DNA of 64,000 nt, from positions 24,154,001-24,218,000 of the forward strand of contig NC_133570.1 of NCBI RefSeq assembly GCF_048773025.1, read 5' to 3'. The translations under genes were made by a program, and so were the position numbers. The notes under the pieces were generated by a model. That model was not told where the DNA came from. It saw only the letters and a list, made by a program, of their open reading frames with translations, and made no database searches. Source of the DNA: Camelus bactrianus. Taxonomy: Eukaryota > Chordata > Mammalia > Artiodactyla > Camelidae. Shown in pieces: positions 25,545 to 37,599 of this stretch (positions within the stretch are counted from its first letter, which is position 1; each line of letters begins with the position of its first letter).

Positions 25545-25616
25545 CATGGAGGTACTGGGGATTGAACCCAGGACCTCATGTGCACACTGTGCCACTGAGC
25601 AACACTCTCCCTGGCC
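25545..25616 (-). repeat. Camelid tRNA-derived SINE (Vic-1-like)
   Basis: The plus strand reads ggaggtactggggattgaac and then ccaggacctc; the reverse complement holds the RNA polymerase III box B (gggttcaatccc). Sense orientation is minus. The family is typical of camelids. Confidence 0.85.
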
Positions 25617-25979
25617 AGGCCTGGAATTGAATAACCTTTACTTCTCCCTCTTGGAGGAGAGAGGGACACAAACTTCAACATTTTTGACCCACCCGGGTCC
25701 ATCTTTGGAAATGTTGGGGCACTTTTTCCTCCCACCTGGGGGGAGAAGGAAGACCACGGGGTCACCAGGCATGGGCTTTCCCCTCACTGAGGCCAGCAGG
25801 CCAACTCCTGGGGTTGCGTTTACTGCTTTCAAATGCATTGGTGCATTTTACTTCTCCCACCTTACAGCTTAGCTTCCATTTTATACTGTGGGTGATTGCA
25901 TGGCCACCAGGGACCAGATTCATCGTGTCCCGCCCTTCATTCTTCCTTTTACTGAACAAGGCTTTTGTGATACTTGACT

Positions 25980-26600
25980 GAATCAGGGCTGTTCTAGAGA
26001 ATCCCAGCGCTGCCCTCCCTGTTCCTGAGAGCACTCCCAGGTTCAGTGATTCGCTAACAAGCCTCACAGGGCTCTAGATGTGGTCATCCTCAGGGCTGAG
26101 ATTTAAGTATAGTGAAAGAGAAGAAAGGAAAATCAGCAAAGGGAGAAGGCATGTGGGCCACGTCTGGGAGAAACCAGACAGATGTCCTCTCCCAGGGGAG
26201 ACGCACAGGATGCCCTTCGTCCCCCCAGCAAGGCACTGTGACCGCACATGTGAAGTGTCGTCTTCGCGGGCACAGTGGGGAGACTCGGTGCCCTGAGCTT
26301 TCACTGAGGCAGGTCGTGTAGGCACGTCTGCCTGGCGCTCAGGTAAGTTCCAGGCCCCTGGAAGGAAGCCTGGAACCATGTGGTCTGTGCAGACAGTTGA
26401 GGCCCAGGGACGCATTCTTGGCAGTTAGGGGATGGTTGGAACCCTCACAAAATCCAGGTTATCGGAGGCCAGCGGAGGGCAGCCTTGCAAGCAGGCCTTT
26501 CCAAGGACAGCCGTCTCGGGCCTGCTCTGTTAGCTTGTCTGTTCCCAGTACCGTAATTAAAGCTGGCTCATGTCTCACTGTTAGACGGTGAGGTGGTTAT
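25980..26600. mobile_element. Possible ancient LTR relic
   Basis: The words aaaatcagcaaagggagaagg, ggagaaaccagacagatg and tcaggtaagttcc recall an old ERVL/MaLR-type LTR from memory, but I cannot assign a subfamily or set exact ends. It is degraded and appears solo. Confidence 0.3.
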
Positions 26601-26649
26601 CTTTTTTCTATTGTAATAAAAATATGCGATGCATGTTTTTCTTTTTTTT

Positions 26650-26815
26650 AAATATTCTATTCTTTTTTTTTTTTTTATCTATCTGTATCTACTTACTGTT
26701 TATTGCAGGGGGTAATTAGGTTTCTTTATTTTAATCGAGGTGCCAGGGCTTGTTGAACCCGTTGCCTCCTGTGTGCTGAGTGTGCCCTCTGCCGCTGAGC
26801 TGACCTCCCCCTCAG
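26650..26815 (-). repeat. Worn camelid SINE (Vic-1-like)
   Basis: A T-rich tail, then ttaatcgaggtgccagggct, cctcctgtgtgctgagtgtg and gctgagctgacctccccctc follow the SINE layout with many substitutions. This is an older member of the family. Confidence 0.55.
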
Positions 26816-27144
26816 TGTGTGTCTTTCTAACTTAGAGCATTTTGGTTTTTTTGGAGCAGGGCGTAATCCCTAGAAAAAGAGTAAGTGTCTTTTCTGAGTA
26901 GTTTTTTCATCTTTTACAACTTCTGATATACATTTAGATATTTTGTCCTCCCCTTGCCTTTTCCAAAATTTAATTCTCATCAGTAAGTTTTTCATAGTAT
27001 TTGTTGTACTGATAAAAAAAATACACTTATGGAGTCTTTAAAGTTACTATCCTCATTAATAGTTAATAATTATTTAAAAAAATATATTAAGATTAGGAAA
27101 CTGACTCCTGATTGGCTCAGCTGCTGTTTTTGGTGCTCTGACAG

Positions 27145-27332
27145 GCCCCAGCTGTGATATTGTTGAAGAAGCTGTGAACACGTCTGCCCGAGGAGCTCCT
27201 GCTACAGTTCTGGGAGAGACTCGGAAGGAAACAGCCCCGGTGCAGCTCCCGGTTTCTGGCCCGGAGCTGGCTGCTGTGATGAAGATCGGAACCAGGGTCA
27301 TGAGAGGCGTGGACTGGAAATGGGGCGATCAG
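27145..27332 (+). pseudogene. HERC2: HERC2-like exon 1 (start of Mib-Herc2 domain)
   Basis: Acceptor ctctgacag before it, donor gtgctt after it. The open frame includes [18 protein letters not shown], the start of the HERC2 Mib-Herc2 domain, nearly identical to the human protein. The upstream part ([15 protein letters not shown]...) is the less conserved linker. No break in this exon. Confidence 0.93.
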
Positions 27333-28451
27333 GTGCTTAGAGATTTGACCCAAACACATGAGCCACATGTTAGTCATATTCTGCTCATCCTGGCTGGGTG
27401 GAACCTGGGGTCAGTACCTGCCTTCTCTCAGGATGTGTGTGACTGACCCATGACAAAGTACTGACTCCGAGGCAGGTGACTAGAGGCTCCAAACAAGGAG
27501 GGAGAAGCAGCGGCCTGTTGTGGGGCCCCGATCAGGATCAGGTCTGTGAGGAGTGGGGACTGTTTTCAGAGAACTCCTGGCGTGGGCTCAACTAGAGGTG
27601 CAGCCCGAAACAAGAGAGTGAGCAGGAGAGAGCGCACCTCATCCGAGTAATCGGGTCGAGAAAGCTCTGGTGCGGCCTCTACGAGCTGATGGCCACGTGC
27701 CTGTCAGCGCCCCGGCCGGGCAGCAGCAGGCGCTGTCTTGGGGGTGCCCACCTTTTGTCTTCTACCCCGAGCTCCTTCCTCCCGCATCTCTGCAGGGTCA
27801 CCCCGGGTGGAGGTCAGGGGCTGGGCCCTGCACCACTGCCCTGGCCACTCGCGCAGGACTGCGTTCACCCTCCTATGATGCGGAGCCGCCTTCTCACGTC
27901 CTGGTGTTCTCAGCCTCACTCTTAAGCACGCGCCTCCTGAGAATCATCTCAGAATCGGTGTCCAGAACAGGCAGCAGCATCCTACAGCTTTTACTCATAG
28001 AAATGGGAGGTGAAGGTTCACTCTAGGGTCAGAAAAGAACTGAAGAATGAGCGGGAATGAGGCGGTGGTGGTGCTTGTTTGAGGTTCTGACCTCGTGAAG
28101 CCCCGAGAGGGATCTTGGGGCCAAGGAGCAGGGCGGCAGGACCAGGCTGGAAAGTCTCATCTCCGCATTGGCTTAGAGAGGATGCCGACTGAGGTGACAC
28201 CTTCCCAGCTACCTCTTCGGTAAAGGAGCACGGGCAAGTTAGCCCCAGTGTTTGCTGTGTGGTGACGGCGTTCGCTGTGCAGTGATGGTGTGAGCTGCGT
28301 GGTGACGGCGTGAGCCGTATGTGTTGTAGCGGGTCTGGAGCCCTCTACGGACACGCAGCCTGTGCCAATGCTGCAGCCACCCTTACAGGCCATATTCATG
28401 TGACAGACCGGCCCGCACCCTCTTAACCAGTCTCTGTTTCGGCTTCCCCAG

Positions 28452-28644
28452 GACAGACCTCCTCCTGGCCTTGGCCGTGTGATCGGTGAACTTGGAGAGG
28501 ATGGGTGGATCATGGTCCAGTGGGACACGGGCAGCACCAGCTCATACAGGATGGGAAAGGAGGGGAAGTAGGACCTGAAGTTGGCGGAGCTGCTGGCCTC
28601 CACGCAGCCCTCCTCAGAGGACTTGGACACAGAAGATGACTCCG
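28452..28644 (+). pseudogene. HERC2: HERC2-like exon 2 (end of Mib-Herc2 domain)
   Basis: Reads [18 protein letters not shown] then [19 protein letters not shown], completing the Mib-Herc2 domain in the same phase as the previous exon. A TAG at 28569-28571 replaces the tyrosine codon of KYDLKLAEL. After it, DLKLAELLASTQPSSEDLDT and an acidic tail continue to the donor gtgggt. The intron before it is 1.1 kb. Confidence 0.93.
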
Positions 28645-29921
28645 GTGGGTGCCAGGGGGCCTGGCAAGCTGTGGGCACATGCTGGCCGGCCATCCTTTCA
28701 TCTGGGAGTGAGAGCAGCTCTGTAGACCAGGCTTCCCTGGAAGGTCAGTTTTAAACCGGCCCCCGGTGATTTTGTTGGATTTGATTCCTGTTTTCCTTGG
28801 AGACAGTGTGGTGGGAGGGAGAGGGCAGGGCTGTCTGTGTCCTCGCCACTGGTGGGCTTTCTGGGGGCCCTGAGCTAGGGTCTGAGGTAGTGAGCCAGTG
28901 CCTGGAGGAGTGGGTGTTACCCTGCCATGCCAGAGCATGCCTTTTTCCTTCTGTCACCTTACCCACTGAGGTCCTGCTGTCAGGCATGTAGTGTCGAGTA
29001 GTAAGTCAGTACTTTACTACCTGAGGGAAAGTGGAGGTGGGAGTTTAGCGTGACCGCAAGGTTAAGGAGATGCAGGGTGTGGGAGGAGGGCTTCAGGACT
29101 TTTTCAGACCTTGGGATGTTGAGATCTTGGTGAGACCATCCAGGAGGCCAGCGATTTTTCTTGGGGCTCCAATGTCAGCTATATGCACAGCACGGGCAGG
29201 CTTCAGAAGTCACTTTTGTGGTTAGGAGAGGAAACCCAAGAGGCTGAGCTCATCAGAGAAAATGGTGTGGAAGGTGTCAGAGGCAGTGCTCCGTGCCAGC
29301 CCCGTGTGCATGCCACTCTGCACATCAGATGTACACGGATGGCGTCTGCCTTTGGCAGGTTAGGATTAGTGTGTGTGACACCACGTGCCCCTGCCTGGGT
29401 CAGTGCAGGTTATGTTATCATTGCATCTGACAGTGTCCTGGTCAAGTGCGCCTCCTCCCAGCTCTCTGCCAGGGGGCTTCACTTAGGAAGTCGGCCTGAG
29501 CAGGGCTGGCCAAGTGACAGGAAGGTGGCCTGGACAAGTGTGCCCCTAGCTCCGCATCCATGGAGGCAGCCACCTCATCTTCATCCTGCGCACAGCCAGC
29601 TCATTAACAACCAGCTTTTGACATTTGATGAGCTGTTTTTCTGATAAGTGAGTTTTTATAATTGTTTTAGTTCTTCTGAGGTTGTATGCTGAGATTGCTT
29701 TAAAAAAATATTTAAAAGGCTTGATTCCTTTGAAGGAGGTAGGGATGGAGCTGAATAGGGTGTTTATTTAGTGGACCTTGAATTTTATCTTCAAATATAA
29801 AGAGCTGCTTCCCTTTCCAAAGTAAGAAAAGAAGAATGTGAAGTCAAATCCCTTAAGTTACATGTGGAGACACTTTCCCATTTATTTGGGAGTGTAGTTT
29901 CTAATTTTGATTTTTTTTCAG

Positions 29922-30099
29922 AAGCTTTAACAAATTGAAGGGAACTTTCACCCCACAGCAATGATGCTCACCAGCGCTGTTAATTTACTGCAAACTCTGT
30001 CTGCTGGAGCCCATGCTGAAGTCATGCAGAGTGAAGCCACCAAGACTCTGCGTGGACTGCTGCGCACGTTGGTGGAGAGGGCAAAGATGGACAAGACAG
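29922..30099 (+). pseudogene. HERC2: HERC2-like exon 3
   Basis: Acceptor ttttttttcag, donor gtatgc. After a net +1 shift near the exon start, the frame reads MMLTSAVNLLQTLSAGAHAE and VMQSEATKTLRGLLRTLVE, matching the human MMFTSTINLLQTL...SEATKTLCGLLRMLVE stretch, with two residues lost inside. Confidence 0.92.
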
Positions 30100-30482
30100 G
30101 TATGCAGGGAGTGCTGTGGGCCACAGCGTCAGAACCGGGCTGTGAGGCTGTCGTGTGCGAGTGTGTGTGTGTGTCCGTGTCCTCCCAGGCTTCCTCGGCT
30201 TGTGGCCACAGCATTCCAGTGTCTGCCTCATCTTCGCTTGGACGCCTCCCCTGTCCTTTTCTGCCTCTTCTAAGGGCTTTCATTGGGTTTAGAGTTCATC
30301 CTAATGCAGTATAATGTCATCTCAGTCCTTACCTTTGTTATACACGTGAAGAGTTCACTTCCAAATAAGGTCACAGCTGAGGTTCTGGGTGAAGATGACT
30401 CTGGGGGGATACAGTTCAACCCACTGAAGTGTTTGAGTATGTGGATGTGAGGGTGTTAAGTGTGGAGAGGTGGAAGTAAACA

Positions 30483-30487
<5 letters not shown>

Positions 30488-30513
<26 letters not shown>

Positions 30514-30720
30514 CGCAGGCTTGAGTGCATGTGTAAGTTTGTACATGTGAGTGTGAGTGTCTATGAGAGTGAGACTGAGTATGGGTGTGAATGTGAAGTG
30601 AAGAAGTGAATGTGTGTGAGTAACTGGGTGTGTGAATGACTGAGCAGGCATATGTGTGACTGTGCTGGGGTGTGAGTGTCCGTGCACGTGTCTGGGTGAG
30701 AGTGACTGAGTGTGAGAGTG
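30488..30720. repeat. (GT)n microsatellite and TGAGTG-rich tract
   Basis: A clean GT run at about 30488-30514, followed by about 200 bp of tgtgagtg-like imperfect repeats. It generates spurious His/Thr-rich ORFs on the minus strand. Confidence 0.9.
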
Positions 30721-31207
30721 AGCATGGGTCTGAAGGGCGGTGTCCCTGGAAGCCGGGAGAGCAGGAGGGCTGGGCCGTGGGAGCTGGGGAAGAGCGGCTG
30801 GTCCAGGGGTCTGAGCAGGTCACGGGATGCCGCCCTGCCCCAGGGTCACTGCCAGCCAGGAGGGAGCAGAAGCCCCAGGTGCCCGAGTGGGGCCCCGGGA
30901 GGAGCAGACAGGGTCATGGTCAGGTCAGAGTCAAGTTGGATAAACCGCATGGAAACCTCTTCCTCTCATTCTGCTTTGCAGACTTCTTAGCCTTGGCCTG
31001 GGAACTTAGGACACAGATTAAATATGAATGAGCTCATGGAGGATGTTTAAAACGTGAGATTTCAAACCAGTAGGATGTTCCCTCACAGAGAACTGCTGTT
31101 GGAATTGTGCGTTGTCTCCCTACTGCACAGGGAGGGTGAGTGGATGAAATTCCTTAAGGAGTTTGAGTTGCTACACGTGCTTTAGAGATTTTTAACGTGT
31201 AAAGTGT

Positions 31208-31300
31208 ACCTTGGGAGGGTAGAGCTCAGTGGTAGTGTGGGTGCCTAGCATGCACAAAGTCCAGGGCTTAATCCCCAGTACCTCCATATTTTTATTTTAT
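31208..31300 (+). repeat. Camelid tRNA-derived SINE (Vic-1-like), sense
   Basis: Box A-like agagctcagtggtagtgtg and box B-like gggcttaatccccagtacct in sense order, followed by an AT-rich tail. One box-B substitution suggests an inactive copy. Confidence 0.85.
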
Positions 31301-31684
31301 ATATCAACGTAATTACTTCCCCTCACACAAAAAAACAAAAAGACAAAAGAAAGTCCTTTGAGCTGATTTGAAAGTCCCCTGTTCCTCTCCCACCGAGTCA
31401 GTGAAATTGTAACATAGCCATGAAGTAGTTTCTCCTTGAAAATAACGTGATGGAGGTCAATTAAAAGCAAAGGTTGTGCCGAGTGCTTCTTTGTAGAAGG
31501 TGGGTGCCCAGCAGCACCGCCTGGCTCTGGCAGGCTCCCCAGCAGGCGGGGGTGCCAGGAAGCCAGCTGAGGGGGTGGAGGCCGCGTGCCTTTCACCTCT
31601 GCTGGGGTTTCCCTGTAGGATGTTGATTTCCCTTTGAAATTCCCTTTTTAAAGGCTCTGTTTATTTTTGGTTTTTTTTTGTTTT

Positions 31685-31815
31685 TTCTTTCAGGGTGTAT
31701 GTAATTAGGTTGGTTTGTTTGTTTTGTTTTTCGGTGGAAGTACTGGGGATTGAACCCAGGACCTTGTGTGTGCCAAGCATGTGCTCTCACACTTTAGCTC
31801 TACCTTCCCCCCTTA
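31685..31815 (-). repeat. Camelid tRNA-derived SINE (Vic-1-like)
   Basis: Plus strand ggaagtactggggattgaac then ccaggaccttgtgtg and agcatgtgctctcacacttt: the reverse complement of the SINE, with a T-rich tail to the left. Confidence 0.88.
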
Positions 31816-31974
31816 AACACTGCATTTTATTCAAAGATATATTTTTAAATATTTTGTTCCTGGAAAAAAAGGGTGAAGAAACTAATCTAGAAATGAATTC
31901 AGCTTAATTGTAAGTGTAAGAAGCAGGCAGCGCCCTGGACTCCGCTCCCCAAGCTTGCTGTCTGTCTGCGCTAG

Positions 31975-32205
31975 GCCCTGTGGAAGGGCTAGTTTCCTGA
32001 CTCTGAGGACCCAGAGGTGGGGGGCTTCATGGCAGTCCTGGCTGTGGGCGGAGGCATCGACAGCTGGTTGCACCTGGAAGGACAAGTCACGCACAAGGAG
32101 TTTGGAGAAGGCACTGTGACTCCCATCACCCCGAAGGGCAGGATCACCATGCAGCTCTGTGACATGTGCGTCTGTCGTGCGTGCCCCATGAACCAGCTGA
32201 AGCTG
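31975..32205 (+). pseudogene. HERC2: HERC2-like exon 4
   Basis: Acceptor tgtctgcgctag, donor gtagtg. Reads DSEDPEVGGFMAVLAVGGGI, then EFGEGTVTPITPKGRITMQL and CRACPMNQLKL. The human counterpart is DSENPEVGGLMAVLAVIGGI...EFGEGTVTRITPKGKITVQF. A TAG at 31990-31992 replaces the tyrosine of the EDYFPDSE motif. The rest is open. Confidence 0.93.
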
Positions 32206-33022
32206 GTAGTGAACCTGTGTTCAGTTCCTGGGTGAAGTGGGAAGAACTTGATTCTGGCCGTTTACGTCTGCCTTCTAGGACGCCATCCAAATTCAGGAAG
32301 CCCGTCTGCCTTTCTTCCTTTTCACCTCGCACTCCAGTGGTGAGTGGGACCTATCTCACAGGATTACATAGATTAGTAGCTCATTTGTCTTATTTTAGCC
32401 TCGAAAAGACATGAAAGGGCATTAGTTACTTAGAAGGTACTGTGGAAGGATAAGTTAGTTTTCATTATTTTTAAACTGTGAATTAATGAAATTTATTTCT
32501 TATCGAACAGCTCAACTTTCAAAAAAAACCCTGAAAATGATTCCCTTAAATGAGCTTTCTTCATGTACAAAATCCATAATAATCATGTTGAGTGACATGG
32601 TTTGTGTGGCAGCTGGTGTCATGTTAAACCTGTGAATTAGGGATACACAGAGAAAGTGATTTATATTACTTTGATGTAACCCAACTAAGACCTGAGCATA
32701 TCTTTTAATAAAATACTGTTTTTGATAATTACAGGAATATGTGCATGTTGTAGATAATACCTAAAAATTTAGTAACCACCACCATGATGTAATTATTGCT
32801 GACACGCTGGTAAAGAAAAAATTAATTTAGTTTCTATTTACTGTACATATAAGTCTTTGTCTTGCCTCCAGTGTCATCTTTTAACATTATTTTCAGATGT
32901 AGAAAGACTTACATCTACATGTGGTGTTTCAGAATTAAGACTCGTGGCTCTGACAGCTTCCAGAACGTCCGTGTGCTCTGCTCACTGGACACACGTTGAA
33001 GGCTCCTGCGCTCCCTCTTCAG

Positions 33023-33160
33023 CTCCCCGCCCGGCGTTCAGCAGCACCGACTTGCACTTCACAGAGCCCGGGCTCTCCGTCTGGGCTCAGTTGGTGAACC
33101 TCGCTGGCAGCAAATTGGAAAAGCACAAAATAAAGAAATCACCTAAGCAGGGTTTTGCAG
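33023..33160 (+). pseudogene. HERC2: HERC2-like exon 5
   Basis: Acceptor ctccctcttcag, donor gtcagt. Reads FTEPGLSVWAQLVNLAGSKL and EKHKIKKSPKQGFAG, one of the best-preserved pieces of the copy. The first few codons differ more, and the exon start is uncertain by 2 bases. Confidence 0.92.
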
Positions 33161-34200
33161 GTCAGTACACGCGCTTCTTGATGAAAGAGCTGCATCTTAA
33201 CTAGAATTATTTGAACAACGTCTTGTTTTGTCAGAGCAGGTCTGTCACTGCCGAAGCCTTTGGGTTCAGATGGACTGACCACTGGTTGAGTGACAGCGGG
33301 CGTGGTGATGAGTGTGTGTGACACCAAGAATGATGCCGTGGTGGGGGTGGCACCCAGAGAACCCCCAGGCCTCCCCACCTCCCGGTGCCAGCATTAATTC
33401 TGAACACGCTTTTTGAAGAGAAGTCTGTGTTCTCTCCCTGCACATTGACCCCCCAGCTGAGGCCCCCCAGCCTAGTTGCCCTTCTTGAGTGTTGCTCCGG
33501 GTCTCATCACAGCCAGACCCGGCAGGGCCTGTGTGCCTGGACCTGCCTCGCTTTGTGTGTGTGGTCCGTGGCGGCCTGTCTGAGACCAAGGCCGGCCCTG
33601 CTCCAGCTCCGCCTTTGGTCTGGGGTGCTGCTCTGCAGTTCCCTAATGTTGCCTCTCACATGTCCTTTCAGAATTCTTCTCCCTGACTATTCTTTGCACG
33701 TTAGATATCCCTGTGATTGCATCGGTCACTTGTGGCTCATTCTGCCCACTCTTCTTGAGTTTTCTCACCCATTTCTCCCCAATTCTGTAATTCCTGCCAC
33801 AGCATTTATGATGGCTCTCCAGTTCTCTTCTCTGGCTGGAGGGCCAGGTGCATGTGAACCACAGCACGTCCACAGTTCAGCTAACCTTGTCCCTTAGCCA
33901 GCATTTCCTGTCACGGTGAATAACCCTGTCTGCTGGGTATTAGGGCTCGGCGCCCCAGAGGCACCTCTGGCTCCTCCCGTGCCCATGTCCCCATGTCCCC
34001 AGTCCCCATGTCCCCACGCTGCCTGCTGTGGCCTCCAGCGTGTCCTGCTCTGGATGTTGCTGCTGCGACTGGCCTGGCTCTCCTTGTTGCCTGCCTGCAT
34101 CTTTGTGGCAGCTTCCCTGGTCTGTTCCTCAGTTGGCCCATGGACGTCACTGCAGTCATTTGATTAGATAAGATCCTGTTGCCGGTAGATGTAACCGGTG

Positions 34201-34835
34201 TGTAGGTTCTTGAACCATCCCAGAAAGAATTCAGATGAGACATGGCGGTTAAGAAAGTGAAGTGAGGATTTACTAAGGCATAGACAGCACACTCTCAAGG
34301 GGAGAACAGGCGGGCTCAGGTGAGCAGCTGTGCTGAGTTTGTCTGGCAAGATGGTTATATAGAGGACAGTTGAATGGGTGGAATATTCATTAGGAAGTGA
34401 AGGGTTTGGGGTCATATTTCCTGGTTTCATCCCAACTCCACCTTCCCGAAGGGAGGAAGGATGTTTGTTCTTACTTAGTCCAGATTGGAAGTGTCATGGC
34501 ATTGGTGCATAATGGGTACTTGTAATCTGCAAGGCCAATTTTTTGGAAATGAAGGCACAATGAGTAAAAGGTTGTATTGGGACACTGGAGATTCCTGCCT
34601 TTTCCTACCTTTCTTTGTCAGCCTCCAGGCCGCTTGTCACTCTAAAATGTGAGACTGCTTTTCAGCCTTGAGGTTCCTGCCTTTCTTTTCTACCCAGGGA
34701 CCCCTGGTGCTTACATGATGTAGGGTTTCCTGCATTTGGCCCCATGCCCCTCATTTCTGCTCAGTTCCTGCCATTTGGCCTGTGTCCCCCTTTCTCTGCT
34801 CATATCTAGCTATCTGCCTGCTCTATAATCCTACA
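34201..34835 (-). mobile_element. Solo LTR of a class-I-type endogenous retrovirus, fossil
   Basis: A 635-bp block with matching inverted ends (tgtagg at the left, cctaca at the right), in reverse orientation. Its minus strand has a TATA-like ctatataa and ends in a gaattctttctgggatggtt-type stretch typical of gammaretroviral LTR 3' ends. No internal retroviral genes are next to it, and I see no clear target-site duplication. It sits in an intron of the HERC2-like copy. It is younger than the MaLR relics; whether it pre-dates the duplication is open. Confidence 0.6.
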
Positions 34836-35234
34836 GAGTGCCATGATCTTTACGTTAGAGAACTGTATGTCGTGAGTATCTGACAAAATTGTGTTTTAGG
34901 AGTCTTGGCAAGAAAAGGTGAAAGTATGTTATTTATGACATAGGTATCTGGATGAAACTTCAGCGACTTGGGAAACACTTGATTATACTAGCAGTAGCTA
35001 ACATAGCCCTAACCGTGTTAAACCATCGTGTCCTCACCCCGACCCGATGCAACACGTGGCAGGGGAGACCCCAGGGTGGAGGATGCTCACCCACAGCCCG
35101 GGGAAGGGCGAGCCCTTCGTCACTGCCAGGCTTTGCAAGGTCAGATGAGTCCCTTGGGGCAGCACCCTCCCCAAGGCCGACCCCTGCTGAGGGGAGAGCC
35201 TGCGCCATCCCTGCTGAGGCCTTTTCTCCCCCAG

Positions 35235-35376
35235 GACAAGGAGACCTGGGCCTGCTGAGGGGCGAGAGCTGACGCTGTGTGTCCTGAAGGCTGCCGCGTG
35301 TTGCCTTCCCTCCAGGACCAACTCAGGTAGATCCTGTCTCAGCCAGCTGTTCAGGATGCAGCAGCTGCTCACGCAG
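35235..35376 (+). pseudogene. HERC2: HERC2-like exon 6 (badly decayed)
   Basis: Acceptor cttttctcccccag, donor gtgact. The nucleotide sequence aligns with the human exon encoding QVDLDLLRCQQLKLYILKAG...LSQPAVQE: gacctgggcctgctgagg and atcctgtctcagccagctgt followed by tcagga are clear anchors. Small deletions break the frame early. Found from nucleotide similarity, because no long ORF marks it. Confidence 0.75.
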
Positions 35377-35599
35377 GTGACTTTCTAGAAGCCCTTACAG
35401 ACCTGTAAGAAAGGCAGCCAAGGGACACATACGGGTGGCCCATAAAAGGGGAACTAGAGATGGCTTCTACGTGCACAAGGAAGATGTGCCACCAGGCCAG
35501 TAACTGATGAAACACAGACCACAAGTGAGAAAGACAAAGCCCGAGGGGAGGGAGGGAAAGTACTCTGCTGCCTCGATGGTCAAAGTGCGGCCCCAGGAC

Positions 35600-35740
35600 C
35601 AGCAGTGACGGTGGCACATAGGAGCTTGTTAGAGGTGTGGGCCCTCAGGCTGCAGCCCAGTCCTAAGAAATCAGGATCCGCATTTTTAACAAGGCTCCCA
35701 GTGCTCCTCTGACACTCTGCTGGGGGGTGGGTTAAGTTGG
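35600..35740 (+). repeat. MER5A-like DNA transposon relic
   Basis: Carries ggagcttgttagaggtgtgg, ctaagaaatcaggatccgca and tttttaacaaggctcccagt, the layout of the short non-autonomous hAT-Charlie element MER5A. Confidence 0.6.
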
Positions 35741-37304
35741 TACAGCCATCCACTGGGCATCTGAGGACATGCTAGACTTTAAAATGCATGTGCACTCATA
35801 TCTATATCTGTACATCCATTGATTAGCAAGTCATCTTGTGGGAATTGATCACATGGAAAGGCCTGAGGAAATGTATTTATAGATGCTCATTGTGGCTTTT
35901 TTTGGTTGGTCTTGTTTTTATGCTGAAAACTGGAGATGCCTCAGTGCCCATCATTAGGCAGTGTACCGGAATAGTAGCATGCCGTGGTGCTGTTCACAGT
36001 GGTGGTGCATGTGTGTGCCCCTTACCATAGAAACGTGAAAATGATAAAAAAAAAAAAAAAGTGTATTGCTGTGTACGTGTATCTGTAGATTTGCCACAGA
36101 GAGTGACAGGAGAATTTCAGCTTTTATTTTCTTTGCACTTTTCTGTATGGCTTTAGTTTTCTAGAATGAGCTCATATCATTTTGAATAGGAAAAAACCCA
36201 AAGCTGAAAAGATTTTGGACTGTCTACTGTTGAAAGACATTGTGCTAAATATGGGCAACCAGACAGTCCTTGTTTATGGTTTTTTTACTCTTTGGAGTCA
36301 GGGTGGGGAGAGAAAATGAACCCAGGTATCTCTGTCCCAGGTACACGCTCATGTGCTGTGAGATGTCTGAGCAGAGTTCACACGTGTCCTGGGGATGCTG
36401 GTGGCGGAGGGCTGGGGAGGGCAGCCTTTGAGGGCCGAGGCAGGCCATGGTTGTAGGGTGATGAGGAGTCCCTGTCCTGGGGGAGGAGACAGCAGGAGCA
36501 CAGGCATGATCAGTGAGTATTGGGTCCTGAGCTTAGCAAGGAGCGCAGGGTTTATCAGTGATCGTGGGACTAAAGCTGGAGAGGTCAGTTAAGTCGTGCC
36601 CAGGGAATTGGACTGGCTGCTCTGTGGCCACCCTGGTGAGTAGCTACAGCAGCACTGAATCGGGGTTACCATCCCATGCTCGGGGCAGAGCAAGGGCTCC
36701 AGGTGGAGCTGTCCAGCACAGGGCTTGCCAGACCACCACAGCCACCTGTTTCATCAAGCTTTATAGAAACACAGCCATGCCTTCCTGTTTACACGTAATC
36801 TCTGGCCACTTTCACCCTTCAGCGGCGGAGGTTGAGTGGCTGTGACAGACCCTGTGGTCAGTAAGCCTAAACTGTTTACTCCCTGGCTCTTCAAAAAAAA
36901 TTTACAACCCCTGGACTAGAGGATTAGTTGAATTTGTATCAGTGGGCTCGGGGCAAATGAGAAGTGCCAGACACCTCACCCAGAGCTGCTTAGATGAAGA
37001 CAGTAGACATCACCCTAAGCACATGGCACATTCAGATTTGGTGTCAGTTTATGTGTGAACAAGGGGAAAGAGAACAGTCCCTGGAGCCATGGTGCACACT
37101 TGGGAGTGTTCAGAGCTGGCGTTTCTGAAGCAGTGAGTGCTCACCAAGGCAGAGAAGGGACCAAAACTGGACCAAGGGCAGAAGTCTGGGAGATTGCTTT
37201 GGTTGGCTCTAAAGAGACAGACAGAAGAACTAAAGAAGGACAGAGGCCAGGAAGCAGGGAGTGGAAAAGCCTTGAAGATTTTGGCTAGCTAACACTTGAT
37301 GAGG

Positions 37305-37540
37305 TAGAAATCATATATCTGGTTTAACATGCTCAGTGCACTATGTTTTTTAGAAAAAAAAAATTTCTTCTGTGTAGCACAGGGAGCTATATTCAGTATC
37401 TTATAATAACCTTTAATGAAAAAGAATGTGAAAACGAATATATGTATGTATGTATACACATAACTGGGACATTGTGCTGTACACCAGAAACTGACACATT
37501 GTAACTGATTGTACTTCAATTTAAAAAAAAGTTAAAAAGA
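37305..37540 (+). mobile_element. L1 LINE 3' end, sense
   Basis: Cetartiodactyl-type L1 3'UTR: tagcacagggagctatattc, ttgtgctgtacaccagaaac and ttgtacttcaatttaaaaaa with an A-rich tail. Heavily 5' truncated. Confidence 0.85.
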
Positions 37541-37599
37541 AATAGTAAAGAGATGTTTGTGGTTGAAAATGCAGTGTCATTCTTTGTTTTTAAATTCAG

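Larger units (their letters stand above)
30100..31974 (+). other. Intron region with parent HERC2 exons missing
   Basis: In human HERC2, at least two exons (a block reading ...GFVRSIALTPQVCGAL... and one reading ...VVALLRTLHSLTQWNGLI...) lie between the flanking exons. I find neither here on either strand. The stretch holds GT-rich low complexity (30490-30720) and two camelid SINEs. An internal deletion in the copy is the simplest reading. Confidence 0.6.

Noticed and set aside
25364-25630. Possible upstream HERC2 exon
   Set aside because: The open stretch has no similarity to HERC2 that I can recall, and it runs into a camelid SINE.
30355-30823. His/Thr-rich minus-strand ORFs
   Set aside because: They are translations of the GT-rich microsatellite and neighbouring imperfect repeats.
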